A DNA stretch of 64,000 nt from Streptomyces sp. NBC_01224 (GTDB lineage: Bacteria > Actinomycetota > Actinomycetes > Streptomycetales > Streptomycetaceae): assembly GCF_036002945.1 (NCBI RefSeq), contig NZ_CP108529.1, positions 310,001 through 374,000 of the forward strand, given 5' to 3'. The notes under the pieces are model-generated. The model had not been told where the DNA came from. It saw nothing but the letters and a program-made list of their open reading frames with translations, and did no database searches. The position numbers and the translations under genes are program-made. Below, piece by piece: positions 17,036 to 25,761 of the stretch. The stretch's first letter is position 1. Each line of letters begins with the position of its first letter.

Positions 17036-17359
17036 GTCCCAAGACGCTGAATAAGCAGGTCGGAGCTGTCTTGAAGGGCTCGGATTCCGTGGACCGCCAG
17101 CATGAGTACGGCGACAGCATGGCAAACGAGAACCTGTCCCGTGGGACGGGATCGCTTTTTTAGCGATGTGACCGTTCCCGCTCACCGACTGCCCGGATGA
17201 GTCCACAATCCGATGCTTCTGGCGGAGTGCCCCTGCCGTTCCCGGTCGTGAGCGCACGGGCCGCTCACAAACGCATGGACCCGCGGACGGCGGCAGTTCG
17301 GCGCCTACACTGGGTGTTTCGGGTGCGAGGAATGGCCCACGCGGACAGGGAGAGCAAGA

Positions 17360-17725
17360 GTGTCGACAACTGCCGACGGCGGTTTCGAGGATCCGCCCGC
17401 GGAGGTACTGGTGGAGGCGGCTGCCGCCTTCGGCCTGCTGGCGACGCCTGCGCGCCTGCACATCGTGTGGGCCCTCTCCCAGGGCGAGAGCGATGTGACC
17501 GGCCTCGCGGACCGGGTGGGCGGCACCCTTCCTTCGGTGAGCCAGCATCTGACGAAGCTGAAGCTGGCCGGTCTCGTACGGTCACGCCGCGAAGGCCGCC
17601 GGCAGGTGTACCTGGTCGACGACCCCGACGTGGTGACGGTCGTCCGGCTGATGGTCGGCCAGCTCGCCGTACGCGCCGGACACGCGCCCACGCACCCCGT
17701 ACGCCTCCATGAGCTCGGTGCCTGA
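17360..17725 (+). CDS. ArsR-family winged-helix regulator
   Basis: The 121-residue protein is an ArsR/SmtB repressor: LLATPARLHIVWALSQGESDVTGLADRVGGTLPSVSQHLTKLKLAGLV is the winged helix, with recognition helix SVSQHLTKLK. No classical CxCxxC metal site is seen. The C-terminal GHAPTHPVRLHE has histidines that could bind metal. Its last 17 bases overlap a P-type ATPase fragment, so it probably once controlled a metal exporter. Confidence 0.88.
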   Translation: MSTTADGGFEDPPAEVLVEAAAAFGLLATPARLHIVWALSQGESDVTGLADRVGGTLPSVSQHLTKLKLAGLVRSRREGRRQVYLVDDPDVVTVVRLMVGQLAVRAGHAPTHPVRLHELGA

Positions 17726-18344
17726 GAGCAGTGCCGCCGCAGGTCCCGGCAGCACCGATCCCGACCAGTCGTCCGCCGTGACCGTGCCGATAGCGGGCGC
17801 AACGGTCGGCCGGCGCGCCGCCCGCGCTCTGCACGATCTCGGTCCGATCGACGTGCTGTGTCTGGACAAGACCGGAACCCTCACCCAGGACCGGCCAGTC
17901 GTCGAACGGTCGCTGAACGGGGCGGGCCGGCCCGATCCCGAAGTGCCGCACTGGGGCGCGGTGAACGCACTTTGGACGCTGCAGCTCGCTGAACTCCCCG
18001 CCCCCGACGCACTGGACGAGGCGGTTCTGGACGCCACCGGGGAGCAGGAGGGGGCGCTGTCCGCCTACGACAGGGTGGCCGCGTTGCCGTTCGATCCGGT
18101 GCGGCGCCTCGCCACCGCGGTCGTCCGCAGCCCCGGCAGGCTCGGCACCCACGCCCTCGTCACGAAGGGGGCAGTGGAGCCAGTACTCGACCGCTGTGCC
18201 CTGGACGATGCCGAACGGGACCGGCTGAGGGGCCTGGCCACGCGCGAGGCCGCGGACGGTCTGCGGCTGCTCGCGGTGGCCCGGAGCGAGCGGCCTGCCC
18301 GGCTCGGTACATACCCGACGGCCGACGAACGGGGGCTGGCCTGA
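17709..18344 (+). pseudogene. Fragment of a cation-transporting P-type ATPase
   Basis: The 211-residue open frame carries the phosphorylation motif DKTGTLTQD near residue 53 and a nucleotide-binding stretch with FDPVRRLA and KGAVEPVL. This matches the catalytic core of Mg2+-type (MgtA-like) P-type ATPases. It has no transmembrane helices and lacks the TGD and GDGxNDxP motifs, so it ends before the hinge. Families are usually 700-900 residues. The start overlaps the ArsR gene. It cannot transport ions alone; it is a deletion remnant, or at most a soluble phosphatase-like domain. Confidence 0.75.
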
Positions 18345-18442
18345 ACACCACAGAGGACGGCGCCGCTCTGTACGAGTCGTACGACTTCGCGACTCCCCGT
18401 CACCCGGCGCTGCAGCTCCGGACAGTCCCGGCACCGCTCTGA
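18341..18442 (+). pseudogene. C-terminal remnant of a GNAT acetyltransferase
   Basis: Overlapping the end of the ATPase fragment, an unstarted frame reads LNTTEDGAALYESYDF, then ATPRHPALQL, and a TGA at 18440-18442. The pattern of N...A..LYxSxxF close to the C-terminus is that of GNAT motif B. No start codon or upstream GNAT sequence is present, so it is a scar left by a deletion. Confidence 0.45.
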
Positions 18443-18469
18443 GCGCCCCTTCCCGCCGCCGCGGGCCGG

Positions 18470-19960
18470 TCAGCCGTACGAGAGGTCCGCGCACGGGTCG
18501 TCGTCGGCCGACCGCGCCCCGTCGGCGACGGTGGACGGCACGGCGGAGGGTGCCGGGGTCTCGGGTGCGAACGATGGGTTCTGGGCGTAGGAACTGCCGA
18601 GGATCACTTGGATTCCGGCGGTGTCGGACGCCGTCGTACTGGCTCCGGCGAAGAGCCGCGCGGTGGTCTCTGCCTCGTTCCGTAGGCCCGGTCCGTACTC
18701 GATGACGGTCGAGGCGTAGTCCTGGCTGCTCGCATTGGCCGTGGTGGTGACGGTGAAGCCTCGGGCGCGCAGAAGTTCGGTGGCACGGGCCGCGAGTCCC
18801 CTGACCGGGGTGCCGTTGTAGACGGCGATGCTGATGCCCGTGCCGGAGACCGGGGTGGCGGCCGCAGGCGGCGCCGGGCTGCTCGCCGTCTCTCTGCCCT
18901 CGGCCGATCCCTTGCCGCTGGCGTCCTGGCCGTCGACCGTACGGTCGGCCTTCAGCGCTGCCCAGAGCGCGTCGGCGTCCGGTTCGACTATCGCGACGCG
19001 CGAGCCCTCGTAACGCCAGGGGACAGTGACGAACTTGGTGTTGTGCAGGTCGATGTTCTTCATCGACATGGCGAACGACAGAAGCCGGTCGGCCGACCCG
19101 AGCCCGGGGTCGACGGTCATCGCGTCGGTGGCCGCGTCGGCGAGGGGCAGCAATGTGGTGGGGTTCAGCCCCTGGGACTTGACCTTCTTGATGAGGGAGG
19201 CCACAAATGCCTGCTGGCGCTTGATCCGTCCTATGTCCGAGCCGTCACCGATGCCATGCCGGAGCCGGACGTAGTCGAGTGCCCGCTGTCCGGAGACTGT
19301 CTGCGGACCCTTCGCGAAGATCCGGGCGCCCCGTGTGGGCCGCTTCGGGCTGAGGTCTCGCTGGTAGATGTCCTGGGGCAGACACACCGGAACGCCCCCG
19401 ACGGCCGATGTCAGTGCGGAGAATCCGGCGAAGTCGATGACGACGGTGTGGTCGACGCGCAGGCCGGTGAGCTGTTCGACCGTGTTCTGTGTGCAGGCCG
19501 GGTTTCCCTCGGCCGTCTCCCCCACCGAGAACGCACCGTTGAACATCACGTCGTGCTGCGGCGCGGTCCACTCGCCGCCCGGCATCTTGCAGGCCGGGAT
19601 GTCGACCAGGGAGTCACGGGGAATGGACACGGCGACCGCGTGTTTGCGGTCGGTGTACACATGAAGAAGAAACGCGGTGTCGGAGCGCCCCACCGTACCC
19701 ATGCCGCCGCCCAGTTTGCTGTTGTCGCCCGCGCGCGAATCCGATCCGATGACCAGGACGTTCTGCCCGTTCGACGAGACGGGTGGCCGGTCGCCCGAGA
19801 TCCCGTCCGCGCTGAAGGTGTCGATGCTGCCGTTCAGTTTGAGGTAGGCCCACCCGACGCCCGCGACAAGCAGCACGAGGAACGACAACCCGAACACGGC
19901 TGTTCGCCGCAGCCGACTGCCCCTTCGCGACCCCGCTGCTGAATTGTGACTTCCTGTCAT
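18470..19960 (-). CDS. LytR-CpsA-Psr (LCP) cell-wall ligase with LytR_C domain
   Basis: LCP enzymes transfer undecaprenyl-linked glycopolymers to peptidoglycan outside the membrane. The 496-residue protein has a basic cytoplasmic tip and one membrane anchor (VFGLSFLVLLVAGVGWAYL, about 18-36). The LCP domain (about 70-300) has VLVIGSDSR, GRSDTAFLLH, VSIPRDS, LDYVRLRHG and IKRQQAF with the catalytic arginines and aspartates. A LytR_C domain (about 370-460) begins ISIAVYNGTPVRGLA. The start is ATG 19960. A TTGCGYAA-box region lies 65-81 bases upstream. Confidence 0.93.
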   Translation of the reverse strand: MTGSHNSAAGSRRGSRLRRTAVFGLSFLVLLVAGVGWAYLKLNGSIDTFSADGISGDRPPVSSNGQNVLVIGSDSRAGDNSKLGGGMGTVGRSDTAFLLHVYTDRKHAVAVSIPRDSLVDIPACKMPGGEWTAPQHDVMFNGAFSVGETAEGNPACTQNTVEQLTGLRVDHTVVIDFAGFSALTSAVGGVPVCLPQDIYQRDLSPKRPTRGARIFAKGPQTVSGQRALDYVRLRHGIGDGSDIGRIKRQQAFVASLIKKVKSQGLNPTTLLPLADAATDAMTVDPGLGSADRLLSFAMSMKNIDLHNTKFVTVPWRYEGSRVAIVEPDADALWAALKADRTVDGQDASGKGSAEGRETASSPAPPAAATPVSGTGISIAVYNGTPVRGLAARATELLRARGFTVTTTANASSQDYASTVIEYGPGLRNEAETTARLFAGASTTASDTAGIQVILGSSYAQNPSFAPETPAPSAVPSTVADGARSADDDPCADLSYG

Positions 19961-20024
19961 CGGCCACCCCGTCCGTCCGGCTTCCATGATGAAGGACGCG
20001 CTCCGCCGCCCCATGGTTGTACAG

Positions 20025-20041
20025 TTGCGTAACTTGGCAAG
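20025..20041 (-). promoter_or_regulatory. TTGCGTAA box A upstream of LCP gene
   Basis: The plus strand reads CAGTTGCGTAACTTGGCAAG around 20022-20041. An almost identical element (CAGTTGCGTAATATAGCAAG) precedes the TPM-like gene at 50620-50639. Both sit 45-81 bases upstream of a minus-strand start and in the same orientation, reading CTTGC then TTACGCAACTG on the gene strand. It may be a regulator site or an unusual promoter. Confidence 0.5.
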
Positions 20042-20151
20042 CATCGCTGTTCGAGTGGATCACCGGACCTTCCACAGCAAGCCTGAAGCACTGTTCGCGA
20101 ACCCCGAGCGGAAACACCGGCCAAGACGCCGAAAGGAAGGACGGGACACAC

Positions 20152-20337
20152 ATGTTGCGCAACGGCCTCGAACCCTGGCACCTGTTGATCGTGGCGATTG
20201 TGGTCATCGCACTGTTTGGCTCGAAAAAGCTGCCGGACACGGCTCGCGCCCTGGGCAAATCCATGCGGATCCTGAAGAGTGAGGCGAAGGCCATGAAGGA
20301 GACCAATGTGAGTCCCGGTACCGACCCACGCACATGA
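20152..20337 (+). CDS. tatA: Twin-arginine translocase subunit TatA paralogue
   Basis: The 61-residue protein has the TatA plan: a short N-terminus, one membrane helix ([14 protein letters not shown], about 11-24), the FG-KKLPD hinge, and an amphipathic helix ([19 protein letters not shown]) with a charged tail. TatA forms the pore-like oligomer for export of folded proteins. ATG 20152 follows AAAGGAAGG. It is shorter than usual (85-95 residues). No tatC is present; a TerD gene follows 166 bases downstream on the same strand. Confidence 0.88.
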   Translation: MLRNGLEPWHLLIVAIVVIALFGSKKLPDTARALGKSMRILKSEAKAMKETNVSPGTDPRT

Positions 20338-20383
20338 GACATCGGCTCACCGACGTACAACGCCCTCTCTGCCGGCCACTTCA

Positions 20384-20405
20384 GGTATTGCGCAAGCGAG
20401 GGAAC
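20384..20405 (+). promoter_or_regulatory. TTGCGCAA box B upstream of terD (first copy)
   Basis: The sequence AGGTATTGCGCAAGCGAGG is followed by GAACCACGG. The same layout (AGGAATTGCGCAATAAAA, then GAACCATGG) occurs upstream of the second TerD gene at 48143. The palindromic TTGCGCAA and the shared downstream GAACCAYGG suggest a common regulatory site ahead of both TerD genes. Confidence 0.45.
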
Positions 20406-20503
20406 CACGGGCGAGGCACCGTCGTTGATCCGTATGACGGCCGAAGAAGCGCTGATCACCACATCACCGAATCGCTGGACCACTGGATCAATGGAGGAAG
20501 TTC

Positions 20504-21079
20504 ATGGGTGTGACCCTGGCCAAGGGCGGCAACGTCTCCCTGTCGAAGGAGGCGCCCGGCCTGACCGCAGTGACGGTCGGCCTGGGCTGGGACGTTCGGA
20601 CGACCACGGGGGCGGATCACGACCTGGACGCGAGCGCGCTGCTGTGCTCGGATGCCGGCAAGGTCCTTTCCGACCTGCACTTCGTCTTCTACAACAACCT
20701 GACGAGCCCGGACGGTTCGGTCCAGCACACCGGCGACAATCTGACCGGTGAGGGCGAGGGCGACGACGAGTCCATCAATGTGGACCTGGGGGCTGTCCCG
20801 GCGGATGTCGCGAAGATAGTCTTTCCGGTCTCCATTCATGACGCGCAGAGCCGTGGTCAGAGCTTCGGCCAGGTACGCAACGCGTTCATCCGTGTGGTGA
20901 ACCGGGCGAACGGCGTCGAGCTGGCCCGTTACGACCTCAGCGAGGACGCCTCGACCGAGACCGCCATGGTCTTCGGTGAGCTGTACCGGCACGGCGCGGA
21001 GTGGAAGTTCCGTGCGGTGGGCCAGGGCTATGCCTCGGGCCTGGCCGGTATCGCATCCGACTACGGGGTCAACGTCTGA
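20504..21079 (+). CDS. terD: TerD family protein
   Basis: The 191-residue protein matches TerD along its full length: [26 protein letters not shown] with LDASALL, the calcium-site loop [25 protein letters not shown] strands, and a conserved end with [23 protein letters not shown]. TerD proteins bind calcium and are linked to tellurite resistance, phage inhibition, and development in Streptomyces. ATG 20504 has GGAGG at good spacing. It follows the small TatA gene, and a box shared with the second TerD precedes it. Confidence 0.95.
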   Translation: MGVTLAKGGNVSLSKEAPGLTAVTVGLGWDVRTTTGADHDLDASALLCSDAGKVLSDLHFVFYNNLTSPDGSVQHTGDNLTGEGEGDDESINVDLGAVPADVAKIVFPVSIHDAQSRGQSFGQVRNAFIRVVNRANGVELARYDLSEDASTETAMVFGELYRHGAEWKFRAVGQGYASGLAGIASDYGVNV

Positions 21080-21108
21080 CCCCGAGACACCGTACGGTCG
21101 ACGAGCCC

Positions 21109-21149
21109 GGCCTCTCTCCCCTCCCGCCGCCGGGGCGAGGAGAGGGGCC
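21109..21149. terminator. Hairpin between convergent terD and cvnC
   Basis: Arms at 21109-21119 (GGCCTCTCTCC) and 21139-21149 (GGAGAGGGGCC) pair over 11 bases with one U-G pair around a 19-base loop. It sits in the gap between two convergent genes and fits a bidirectional terminator. Confidence 0.6.
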
Positions 21150-21191
21150 CGCCTGCTCCGTGTACGGCCCGGCCGCGTCACCGAAGCGCCC

Positions 21192-21626
21192 CTACAGAGC
21201 CCGCAGACCGTTGATCACCTCGCGAAGAATGTGTTCGTCCGGCAGCTGTGCGGGCGGTACGGGGCGGCTGACGCGTACGTAGCCGACTTCGAGCAGATCG
21301 CCGAGGAGTACGCGTACGACTCCGACCGGAAGGTCGGCGTCGGCGGAGAGCTCCGCGACGGACTGGGTCTCCGACCGGCAGAGGTCGAGCAGGGCTCGGT
21401 GCTCGGGACCGAGCAGGGATTCCTCGGAGCCGTTTCGCGCGTCGTCGTCGAAGGTGACGAGTGCGATCAGATCGAACTGCACGCCGGTGGGGCCCGGTTC
21501 GGTCCGGCCGCCCGTCACGGCGTACGGGCGGACCAGCGGGCCGGCTTCGGCGTCGTACCACTGGCTGCCCGGACGTGTGTCCGGGCCCGGGGTCCGCGGG
21601 ATGCCTCCTGGGCCCTCGTCGGTCAT
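21192..21626 (-). CDS. cvnC: Conservon protein CvnC (DUF742)
   Basis: The 144-residue product starts MTDEGPGG and has the DUF742 signature: PLVRPYAVTGGRT, then FDLIALV, a helix-turn-helix-like core (LLDLCRSETQSVAELSADADLPVGVVRVLLGDL), and the end REVINGLRAL. CvnC proteins are cytoplasmic partners of the conservon kinase and GTPase. It lies 22 bases after the roadblock gene stop. No cvnD follows; instead convergent terD begins, so this conservon lacks its GTPase locally. Confidence 0.9.
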   Translation of the reverse strand: MTDEGPGGIPRTPGPDTRPGSQWYDAEAGPLVRPYAVTGGRTEPGPTGVQFDLIALVTFDDDARNGSEESLLGPEHRALLDLCRSETQSVAELSADADLPVGVVRVLLGDLLEVGYVRVSRPVPPAQLPDEHILREVINGLRAL

Positions 21627-21648
21627 GGACACGGCCGTCTCCGCCCTC

Positions 21649-22086
21649 TCAGCCGACAGCCGACGGGGGTGCGGCCAACCGCGACGGGGTGCGCAGATGC
21701 TCACCCACCCGTTTGACGAGCCGGGCCATCTCGTAGGCGACCAGTCCGATGTCGGCGAAGGCCGTGCTGAGTACGGCGAGGCAGGATCCATCGCCCGCTG
21801 CCGCGACGAACAGAAAGCCCTCATCCATCTCGACCATGGTCTGGCGTACGTTCCCGGCCCGGAAATGGCGCCCCGCGCCCTTGGCCAGGCTGTGAAATCC
21901 GGAGGCTACGGCGGCCAGATGCTCGGCGTCCTCGCGGCTCAGGGCGCTGGAGGCGCCCACCGCGAGGCCGTCGCCGGAGAGCACGACGGCGTGGCGGACC
22001 TCGCCGACCCGTGTCACCAGATCGTCCAGCAGCCAGTCGAGTTCGCCCGAGGTGTGGCGTGCCCCGGTCCTCTCGTTCGCGATCAC
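21649..22086 (-). CDS. cvnB: Roadblock/LC7 domain protein CvnB
   Basis: The 145-residue roadblock protein carries GELDWLLDDLVTRVGEVRHAVVL, EDAEHLAAVASGFHSLAKG and GDGSCLAVLS as in all CvnB proteins. It starts with a GTG that overlaps the stop of the cvnA reading frame (GTGA), so translation is coupled to the kinase C-terminal frame. It is likely the membrane-complex scaffold with CvnA. It is very similar to the other roadblock gene near 16 kb. Confidence 0.92.
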   Translation of the reverse strand: MIANERTGARHTSGELDWLLDDLVTRVGEVRHAVVLSGDGLAVGASSALSREDAEHLAAVASGFHSLAKGAGRHFRAGNVRQTMVEMDEGFLFVAAAGDGSCLAVLSTAFADIGLVAYEMARLVKRVGEHLRTPSRLAAPPSAVG

Positions 22087-24646
22087 GCATGGTCTCCTTC
22101 GCAGTGTGGACGGGGGTAAGTGGTGCCCGGGCGGGACGAGGATGAGCCGGGGGCGGTGCCGCCGCCGGCTACCCAGCCGTTGCGGTAGGCGGTCATGCGG
22201 TCCCGGGCCTGCTCGGGGGTGCGCTCCGGGGGGCGGTCCTTGTCGTTCGGGTCACCGTGTGGCGGTTCGTCGGGGTGGGGCTCCTCGCGCAGTTGCGGAA
22301 CGAGGCTGGCCTGCCGCACGCGGCGCGGCAGAGTGCCGTCGTCGGGCTGCTCTTCCGAGTGGGCCTCGGCCTTGTGCTTGTCCGTTCCGCCCGGACGTCC
22401 GCGCAGCGAGGTGACTGCGCCAGCAGTCTGCGTGCGGGGCTCGAGCGCGGGTACCGGTACCGGCGCCGGGAAGGCGGTGGTCCGCGGTCTCACCGCACGG
22501 GGGCCGGGTCCGGGTCCAAAGGGCGGACGGTTCCGGTCCTCCTGGCGCTGGACCGAGGTGTTCCCCGGCGCGGCGGGCGCCTCGGACGCCGGAAGTGCCG
22601 TCTGCAGCAGTGCCGTTGGCAGCAGAACCACCGCGGTCGTTCCGCCGTACGCGGAGGTCCGCAGCTGAACCTTGATGTGGTGGCGTACGGAGAGCCGGCT
22701 GACGACGAAGAGGCCTAGCCGGTCGCTGTCGAAGAGGTCGAGTGCCTCCGCCTGTTCGATGCGTCGGTTTGCCTCGCCGAGGAGTTCATTGCCCATGCCC
22801 AGACCGCGGTCCTCGATCTCCAGGGCGTAGCCGTTGCCCACGGGCTCGCCGCTGATGCGCACCTTGGTGTGGGGCGGTGAGAACTGTGCCGCGTTCTCGA
22901 TGAGTTCGGCCAACAGGTGGGTGAGGTCGGCGATGGCTGTGCCCTTCACCGCGGCGTCGGGAAGTTGCCGTACCTCCACGCGGGCGTAGTCCTCGATCTC
23001 GGAAACGGCGGCGCGTACGACGTTTTCAGCGGTACGGGCATCCGCCAGGCCCGTCCCGGCGCCGCCCCGGACAGGATGATCAGACTCTCGGCGTGCCGTC
23101 GCATCCGGGTGGTGAGGTGGTCGAGCCGGAAGAGATCACTCAGCTCGTCGGGGTCGTCGGCGCGGCGTTCCATGCTGTCGAGGAGGTTGAGCTGGCGGTG
23201 GACCAGCACCTGGCTGCGCCGGGCGAGGTTGACGAAGACTCCGGAGATGCCATCGGCGAGTTCGGCTCGTTCGACGGCGGCGCTGAGGGCTGCCCGGTGC
23301 ACTGTGCCGAGTGCCTCGCCGACCTGGCCGATCTCGTCGTTGGTGGCCGGGCCCTGCGGGGCCTCGGCCCCGATGTCGAGTTCCTCGCCCGCACGTAGCC
23401 GTTGCATGGCGCGAGGCAGTTTGCGGCGGGCGATCTCCAGGGCGCTGTTGCGGAGACTGACGAGTTCGACGACGAGTCCGCGACCGATGCGCACGGAGAT
23501 CACCAGTGAGGCGGCGACGGCGACGCAGCCGAAGAGCACTGCGGCTCCGGACGGGCTGAACAGTCCTCGGGCGAGTGGATTCGCCCGGTCGGCGGCGCGT
23601 TGGCCGGCGGTGGTATCGATGGTGCGCAGCTCGCTCCGTACATGGTCCGCCGCTCGTTCCCAGTCGGCGGCGGGCACTGCCTGCGCGGCATCGCGACCGG
23701 CGGGCACGGCGAGCACCGTGTCCTCGACGGACTGGATCTGGCGGTAGGCGTCCCCGGTAGTGAACCTCTGCCAGGCGGCCCGCTCGGTGGCGGGCAGATC
23801 TGCGCCCGCGGTCTCCGTGAAGTTCCTTCGGGAATCCACCGCTCCGGTGAACAGGCGCAGTTGGCCGCCCTTGAGCGCTCCTGTGCGAGCGGCCGTGGCC
23901 AGCAGGGCGTCCTCGCGGGCCAGCATCTCGTCGGCGCGGGAGAGTTCGAGCAGGACGCGGGCGTCGGAGCCGAGTGCGTCGTCCTGGATCCCGGTGAGGG
24001 CTCCGCAGACGCCGAAGGCGGCGGAGACGGCCGCGGTGTACTGGTCGTATACGGCGTTCTCGTCGCCCGCATCGCTCGTGTCGGCGCGCAGTCGGTGGGT
24101 GAGGTCCAGGAACCGGTCGAGCCGGTCGGCGACGGTGGCCGGAAGGTTGCCGGTGTCGGCGATGGTGTGGCCGCTGTCGAGGCGCAGGGCGGCGAGCGCG
24201 GTGTCGGTGCGCTTGGTCCGATGCTCCAGTTCGGCTGCCTGGGCGCTGCTGGGGGCCGCGGACTGGAGCATGGCCGCCCGGCGCTCGCTCTGGAGTGCCG
24301 CGACAGCGGTGGATATGGGGGCCCGGACCTCGTCGTCGACCTGTTGCAACTGGCGCAGCCGTGCCACGTCCTGGGCGGTGGTGACCGTGGCGAAACCCCA
24401 CAGGGCGAGCAGGGAGACGACCGGCACCATCAGCAGCGAGATGATCTTCGCGCGTACGGTCCTGGGCCGCAGCGTCCACCGTCCGCGCGGCGCGGATGTG
24501 TCGTGTGTCAGCAGCGGCCTCAGGTCGTGCTCGGCGCTCTCGTCGGCCGGCGGGCCCGCGTGCGCGCGGCGTCCGCGCGTCGGTGGGGCGGTGGGCCGGG
24601 AGGTCGCCGTCGCACCGGCCTCCGGGGTCGTGCGGGGTGGGCGCAT
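22083..24646 (-). pseudogene. cvnA: Conservon sensor kinase cvnA, split by a one-base frameshift
   Basis: The upstream frame has a basic N-terminus, a membrane helix (IISLLMVPVVSLLALWGF), a nitrate/nitrite-sensor-like extracellular domain, a second membrane helix near residue 370, HAMP and a dimerisation region. It then runs into nonsense after AWRMPVPLKTSY. The second frame resumes with VEVRQLPDA and holds the HATPase domain (HLLAELIENAAQFSPP, EDRGLGMG) and a Pro-rich tail. One missing C at about 23027 on the plus strand explains the break; restoring it gives LENVVRAAV and a single 854-residue protein. This is either a true mutation or a sequencing error. Confidence 0.85.
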
Positions 24647-24711
24647 GGCCTCCTCGTTCCGGGTGTGGAGCTGGGTGTGTCGCAGGTGCCGGTCGGCCGG
24701 GTGCAGGGGCG

Positions 24712-25590
24712 TCAGGGCGTGGTGGCGGGCGATGCGTCGTGGTCACTCACGTCGCCACGTCGTGCCCGGAAGACGGGCCCGCGCTCGGTGAATCCGTGTT
24801 GTGTGGCCGCGGATGAGTCCGTTTCGGTGGGTCCTGCGGTGCGTTCGGCGAAGACGTAGGCAGCACGTTCCCTGCCCGTCGGGGAGAGCGCCACGAAAGC
24901 CGAGGTCAGGAAGAGGTACGAGCCCAGGCCGACGGCCAGGGGAAAGATGAACTGCATGGTTGTGGCCCCGGGAAGTTCCCTTCCGGAGGGCGCGACGTAC
25001 ACGGAGACCGCCAGCATTCCGGTGTAGTGCATGCTGCTGACCGCCGCCCCCATGACGAGGGAAGCCAGCGCGACGGCTCGGGGTGACTTGATGTTGAGCG
25101 CCGCCCACAGAGCCGCCGTGGCGGCCACGACAGCGATGGCGACGGAGAGTGAGACCCGCAGCGGGTCGTAGTGGATCGCGCCGTGCAGACGGAGTGCCGC
25201 CATGCCGAGGTAGTGCATGCTGGCGACGCCAAGTCCGGTGGCGAACCCGCCGAGCAGCAGCGCCCTGGTCCGGTCGCGGCTGTAGCCGACGGCAAAGACG
25301 CCACCGCCGACCACCACCATGGCGCCGAGCAGGCTGAGCAGGGTGAGCGGCACGTTGTAGCGGATATCGGTGCCGGTTACGCCGAAGCCGAGCATCGCGA
25401 CGAAGTGCATCGTCCAGATGCCCGAGCCGATGGCGGATGCGGCCGTGATCAGCCAATTGCGGCGCGAACGGCCGGTTGTGTCGAGTGCCCGCACGGTGCA
25501 GCTCAGTCCGAGTGCCGCGCCGATGCATGCCATCGCGTACGACAGCGCAGGTGTCAGCCAGCCGAAGGTGGCGTGGTCCAGGTGTCCCAT
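24712..25590 (-). CDS. MHYT-domain integral membrane sensor
   Basis: The 292-residue protein has about seven membrane helices and three MHYT-type motifs: WTMHFVAM, ASMHYLGM and SSMHYTGM. The His/Met pairs are proposed to bind copper and sense oxygen, CO or NO. No output domain follows, only a polar 60-residue tail. It lies 65 bases upstream of the conservon kinase on the same strand and could feed signals into that complex or share its transcript. Confidence 0.92.
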   Translation of the reverse strand: MGHLDHATFGWLTPALSYAMACIGAALGLSCTVRALDTTGRSRRNWLITAASAIGSGIWTMHFVAMLGFGVTGTDIRYNVPLTLLSLLGAMVVVGGGVFAVGYSRDRTRALLLGGFATGLGVASMHYLGMAALRLHGAIHYDPLRVSLSVAIAVVAATAALWAALNIKSPRAVALASLVMGAAVSSMHYTGMLAVSVYVAPSGRELPGATTMQFIFPLAVGLGSYLFLTSAFVALSPTGRERAAYVFAERTAGPTETDSSAATQHGFTERGPVFRARRGDVSDHDASPATTP

Positions 25591-25761
25591 GGATCGGGGA
25601 CGCTAGTCGCGATGGGGGCGCGCGCCCTGGGCGCATTTCGAAAGCTGCTGAAATATGACAGAGAGATGTTCCCGAACGATCACACAGTGCTCGAACATGC
25701 ACCCCGTTTCCCGATGTTTCGCTCTGTTCCGCTCCAGTGGCAACTGCGCGATCATTTCTGT

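Noticed and set aside
23140..24746. 536-codon frame antisense-shifted to cvnA
   Set aside because: Arg/Pro-rich shadow; the kinase frame has membrane helices and domain motifs.
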